18,140 nucleotides of DNA from JAAYYY01 sp964602995 (lineage in GTDB: Bacteria > Chloroflexota > Anaerolineae > Promineifilales > Promineifilaceae), in assembly GCA_964602995.1 (NCBI GenBank), contig CAZRTM010000088.1, forward strand, positions 1 through 18,140. Direction: 5' to 3'. The position numbers and the translations under genes are program-made. The notes below the pieces were generated by a model that was given only the letters and a program-made list of their open reading frames with translations, was not told the DNA's origin and searched no databases. This document shows, in pieces, positions 15,520-18,140 of this stretch; position 1 is the first letter of the stretch; each line of letters begins with the position of its first letter.

Positions 15520-17019
15520 TTACACCGGAGCCTCAGACGTTTTCTTATTCCAGCGGGCCACCAGCAGATCGCGCTCGCGCCACAGCCCCCACAACCCCAG
15601 CGCCAGGGCAATGGCAATGAAGGCGACCAGGCCCAGGAAGGTGTCGTTCAGACCGGCAACTTGAATGGCTGGTGGAGCGGCCGTGGCGCCATCTTCCAGT
15701 GGACCGCCAGCATAGTGGAAGACGCGGGAAGCCCACACGGCGCCGACGATGGCGATGCCCGTTGTCTGGCCCAGCGTGCGTGTGATGGCCAACAGGCCAG
15801 AGGCGATACCCAGGTGGCGGCGGGGCACGGTACCCATGACGGCGCTGTTGTTGGGTGACTGGAAGGTGCCCATGCCAATGCCAATGGGCGTGAAGCGCAA
15901 GATGTAGCCAATAACGGTTGTGTCCGTACTCAGCGTACTGATGGTGAAATAGCCGACGACAAGCATCGCCAGGCCAATGACCGTCATCGGGCGCGTACCC
16001 ACACGGTCGGAGAGCGCGCCGGAGATGGGAGCTGTGATGCCGAGAGCAATGGGCGAAACGGCAAGCAGCAGACCCACATCACCGGTGCTGAAGCCCAGAA
16101 CCAGCTCCAGGTAAAAAGGAAGGAGAATGATCGTGCCTGCAATGGCCACAAAGACCATGAAACCGGTGACCAGATTGATGGTGAACAGCAAATTGCGGAA
16201 GAGGCGCAGGTCGATCATGGGTTGTGGGTGGCGGCGTTCGATAAAGATGAAGATGCTCAGGAAGAGGACAAAGCCGCCAAAGAGCGCCAGGATGAACGGA
16301 TCAGTGAAAGAGCGCTCCTGTCCCAAGGTGAGCGCCAGGAGCAGGGACAGCAGAGAGGTGAAGAGGGCCAGCGCGCCGCCCACGTCGAACTGCTGCTCGA
16401 TACCTGGCCGGACGTCGGGAACGTAACGCATTGCTAACAGAGTGCCCACAATGCCGACGGGTAGATTGACGAAGAAAATCCAGTGCCAGGAGAAAGCCTC
16501 AATGAGCAGACCGCCCAGAACAGGTCCGATGACGATGCCCAGGGAGACGGTGCTACCGGCAATGCCCAGCGCCTTCCCTCGTTCATTGGCCGGGAACGCT
16601 TCGGTGACAATGGCCAGACCCAGCGCCAGAACCATCGAAGCGCCGACGGCCTGTACCACGCGGAAGGCGATGAGCCAGCCCACGGTCGGGGCCAGCCCGC
16701 ATAGCACAGAGCCAATGGTAAAGACGACAAAGCCAGAGGTGTAGAGTGGTTTTTTACCTCTAATGTCAGCCAGCCGGCCCACACCAAGCATTAACGTGGC
16801 CTGGGTCAGCAGATAGGAAAGGACGACCCACTGCACAATGGCGAAATTGGTTTGCAGGTCGCGCACCAGGGTGGGCAAAGCAACGTTCACGATGCTGCCG
16901 TCAACGGTCGCCATGAAAATGGCGATCGAGACGGCGATCATAACAAACCACTTTTGACTGTAATCTACTTCTTCTAACTCTTCTTCTGATTCAATAACAG
17001 GTGGCGTATGATGTTCCAT
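15520..17019 (-). CDS. MFS transporter, DHA2 family (14-TM drug:H+ antiporter type)
   Basis: Probable proton-driven exporter of the EmrB/QacA group in the inner membrane; 499 residues with about 14 predicted helices, the family's usual size. An acidic N-terminal tail precedes helix 1, which carries the DHA2 signature ATVDGSIVNVALPTL (Asp40, Asn45). Loop motif A is GRLADIRGKK (81-90), and the antiporter motif C appears as GIVIGPVLGG in helix 5. The C-terminal tail is basic (WRERDLLVARWNKKTSE). ATG at 17019 is preceded by a weak GAGAG. The gene seems to stand alone: a terminator separates it from the upstream gene and no HlyD-type partner or regulator is adjacent. The substrate cannot be read from sequence. 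Confidence 0.92.
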   Translation of the reverse strand: MEHHTPPVIESEEELEEVDYSQKWFVMIAVSIAIFMATVDGSIVNVALPTLVRDLQTNFAIVQWVVLSYLLTQATLMLGVGRLADIRGKKPLYTSGFVVFTIGSVLCGLAPTVGWLIAFRVVQAVGASMVLALGLAIVTEAFPANERGKALGIAGSTVSLGIVIGPVLGGLLIEAFSWHWIFFVNLPVGIVGTLLAMRYVPDVRPGIEQQFDVGGALALFTSLLSLLLALTLGQERSFTDPFILALFGGFVLFLSIFIFIERRHPQPMIDLRLFRNLLFTINLVTGFMVFVAIAGTIILLPFYLELVLGFSTGDVGLLLAVSPIALGITAPISGALSDRVGTRPMTVIGLAMLVVGYFTISTLSTDTTVIGYILRFTPIGIGMGTFQSPNNSAVMGTVPRRHLGIASGLLAITRTLGQTTGIAIVGAVWASRVFHYAGGPLEDGATAAPPAIQVAGLNDTFLGLVAFIAIALALGLWGLWRERDLLVARWNKKTSEAPV

Positions 17020-17081
17020 AAAACTCTCAATTCATCTCTCTGGTACTTACGCAGATTAGCAAAGCAATATTGGTATCGCAA

Positions 17082-17111
17082 TAGAAAATAGAAGCCGGTC
17101 GCGACCGGCTT
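17082..17111 (-). terminator. Rho-independent terminator of the MBL-fold gene
   Basis: A perfect 20-bp palindrome (17092-17111; stem AAGCCGGT/ACCGGCTT around CGCG) is followed on the minus strand by the T-rich CTATTTTCTAT. It lies 36 bp after the stop codon of the metallo-beta-lactamase-fold gene and before the MFS gene. Confidence 0.75.
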
Positions 17112-17147
17112 GCTTCTGGTAAATTGTGGTTGAACTGCTAAACCGCA

Positions 17148-17975
17148 TCAGGCAATTGGGCCGGCCGGGTCACCTTCGATGGCGCGCACGTAGCGCTCCG
17201 CCGAACGGCTGACGGCCGCTTTAGCCCCGCTCTTAATAATCTTTTCCCACCACGCACCGTAAATACGGTCGAAGGCGTACGGCTCCACAGCGGCAACCAT
17301 ACGGCGCACGGTGGCGGCCGGCAAGGGAATCATATTAGGATAACTATACATAAAAGTCACATAACGGCGGTCGGCCACCACATGAATAATATCGCCGGTG
17401 AGCAACACACCCTGCCCTCCTGCACCTGCCGGCCAGTGGGCAACCGTGGCGCCGCTAAAATGGCCGCCGGTGCGGATCAGGGTCAGGCCGCCAAAAAGTT
17501 GTTTGGTATCCTCTTCCCAGTATTCGATGGCGGGGTCGGGACGCATCACCCATTTGCGATTGGCCTCATGGAGGTAAATGCGCGCGTCGAAGGCGTGGGC
17601 CCACTCCACCATTGAGTCGTAATAATGGGCGTGCGAGATGGCGATAGCGTCGATGCCGCCCAACGCCTTCACTGCGGCAATGGTCGGCTCGTCCAACAGA
17701 CTGATACAGTCCCAGAGCAAGTTGCCTTCGGGCGTCTGCACCAGTAAGGCGCGTTGGGCGATAGTGAAGTTGGGGTGTGTGCCAATGCCAGTCAGGTTAG
17801 GTTCGACGGTTTTAATGACGTTATGATAGTTCTCCTGCAACTCTTCTAACGTCGTCCACTGCTGGCCATTGGGTCCGATGTACTGCCGTTCGTCTTCGCA
17901 GATGGGGCAGCTCTCCGGCGGTGTCTCCGAGTCAGCAAACTGGACACCGCATGTACTGCAGATGTAGTTGGTCAT
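17148..17975 (-). CDS. zinc-ribbon plus metallo-beta-lactamase-fold hydrolase
   Basis: A 275-residue protein of unknown substrate. Residues 1-35 hold a rubredoxin-like/zinc-ribbon knuckle (Cys6, Cys9, Cys23, Cys26: CSTCG and CPICE). From about 60 on comes a metallo-beta-lactamase fold. Its metal motif is SHAHYYDS (His115, His117, Asp120) with one extra residue and Ser in place of the last His of HxHxDH. Further ligands are GGHFSG (His172) and LTGDII (Asp195); the final fold His is replaced in YGAWW. One metal site may therefore be altered. No signal peptide is seen. ATG at 17975 has GAGG about 6 nt upstream; a TTG 15 bp earlier is less likely. The gene looks monocistronic with its own terminator. 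A role in thiol or ester hydrolysis is possible but not shown. Confidence 0.85.
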   Translation of the reverse strand: MTNYICSTCGVQFADSETPPESCPICEDERQYIGPNGQQWTTLEELQENYHNVIKTVEPNLTGIGTHPNFTIAQRALLVQTPEGNLLWDCISLLDEPTIAAVKALGGIDAIAISHAHYYDSMVEWAHAFDARIYLHEANRKWVMRPDPAIEYWEEDTKQLFGGLTLIRTGGHFSGATVAHWPAGAGGQGVLLTGDIIHVVADRRYVTFMYSYPNMIPLPAATVRRMVAAVEPYAFDRIYGAWWEKIIKSGAKAAVSRSAERYVRAIEGDPAGPIA

Positions 17976-18140
17976 AAAATCCTCTCTCAAAACGTGAAAT
18001 GGCCTACGGCAGGTGGCCTGCGACGGGCATCGCCGGCACTGACAGTTACTTTAATACCGATGGTTGATTGTGCAAACCGACATTCACCATTATGCCAGAA
18101 CTGAAGCAGTGCGCTCTGTCCTTTTGTCCAGATTGCAGGC
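17976..18140. other. upstream region of the MBL-fold gene
   Basis: 165 bp to the window edge with no gene supported. A CATAAT sequence near 18090 on the minus strand could be a -10 box, but no matching -35 is seen. A small GCAGG-TGG-CCTGC dyad lies near 18010. Confidence 0.4.

Noticed and set aside
1..18140. CRISPR arrays, tRNA genes, insertion sequences or phage genes
   Set aside because: No regularly spaced repeats, no tRNA-like T-arm sequences in the gene-free stretches, and no transposase, integrase or phage protein signature were seen on either strand.

Overview
The window reads as part of a bacterial chromosome, most likely a Chloroflexota (Anaerolineae/Caldilineae-like) genome or metagenome bin. 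The hints are a moderately GC-rich coding style, a solute-binding lipoprotein with a long Glu/Gln/Pro linker after its lipobox, very large multi-PAS/GAF histidine kinases, and the gene mix. No marker gene settles this, so the taxon is inference. Every convincing gene is on the minus strand, so transcription runs from high to low coordinates. A run of exactly 100 N (11144-11243) is a scaffold gap of unknown real length.

Left edge (1-513): no protein gene. Two perfect sigma-70-type promoters (TTGACA-16 bp-TATAAT) stand in tandem, 163 bp apart, and fire off the left edge. Each is followed by a 5'-proximal hairpin and the same 13-bp element. Near position 40 there is a boxA-like sequence, GCACCTTAACAA, resembling those of rRNA leaders. 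I read this as the promoter and antitermination leader of an rRNA operon lying just outside the window.

514-3414: a 966-residue PAS/GAF histidine kinase of the NarL type, with its own promoter.

3730-11119: a carbohydrate locus. In transcription order it holds a ROK-family repressor, a sugar-binding lipoprotein, two CUT1-type permeases, a GH66 enzyme (dextranase / cycloisomaltooligosaccharide glucanotransferase family) and a short GH15 exo-glucosidase. Neither hydrolase has a signal peptide and no transport ATPase is present. The most economical reading is import of short alpha-1,6-glucans (isomaltooligosaccharides, perhaps cyclic ones) and hydrolysis to glucose in the cytoplasm, using an ATPase encoded elsewhere. 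A 15-bp motif, AAGYAGCGTTTCTCA, occurs both at the ROK start codon and upstream of the binding-protein gene, and is a good operator candidate. A perfect 14-bp stem-loop separates the binding-protein gene from the permeases.

11244-15248: a giant CheB-CheR-PAS-GAF-PAS-histidine kinase fusion, cut by the gap inside its ATPase domain. Its CheB part has lost the catalytic Ser and His, while the CheR SAM-binding motif looks intact. 15520-17019: a 14-helix DHA2-type MFS exporter. 17148-17975: a zinc-ribbon plus metallo-beta-lactamase-fold protein with a clear terminator behind it.

No CRISPR array, tRNA, insertion sequence or prophage gene was seen. The candidates most worth following are the intracellular GH66/GH15 import locus with its putative operator pair, the degenerate CheB-CheR kinase fusion, and the duplicated promoter-leader units at the left edge.
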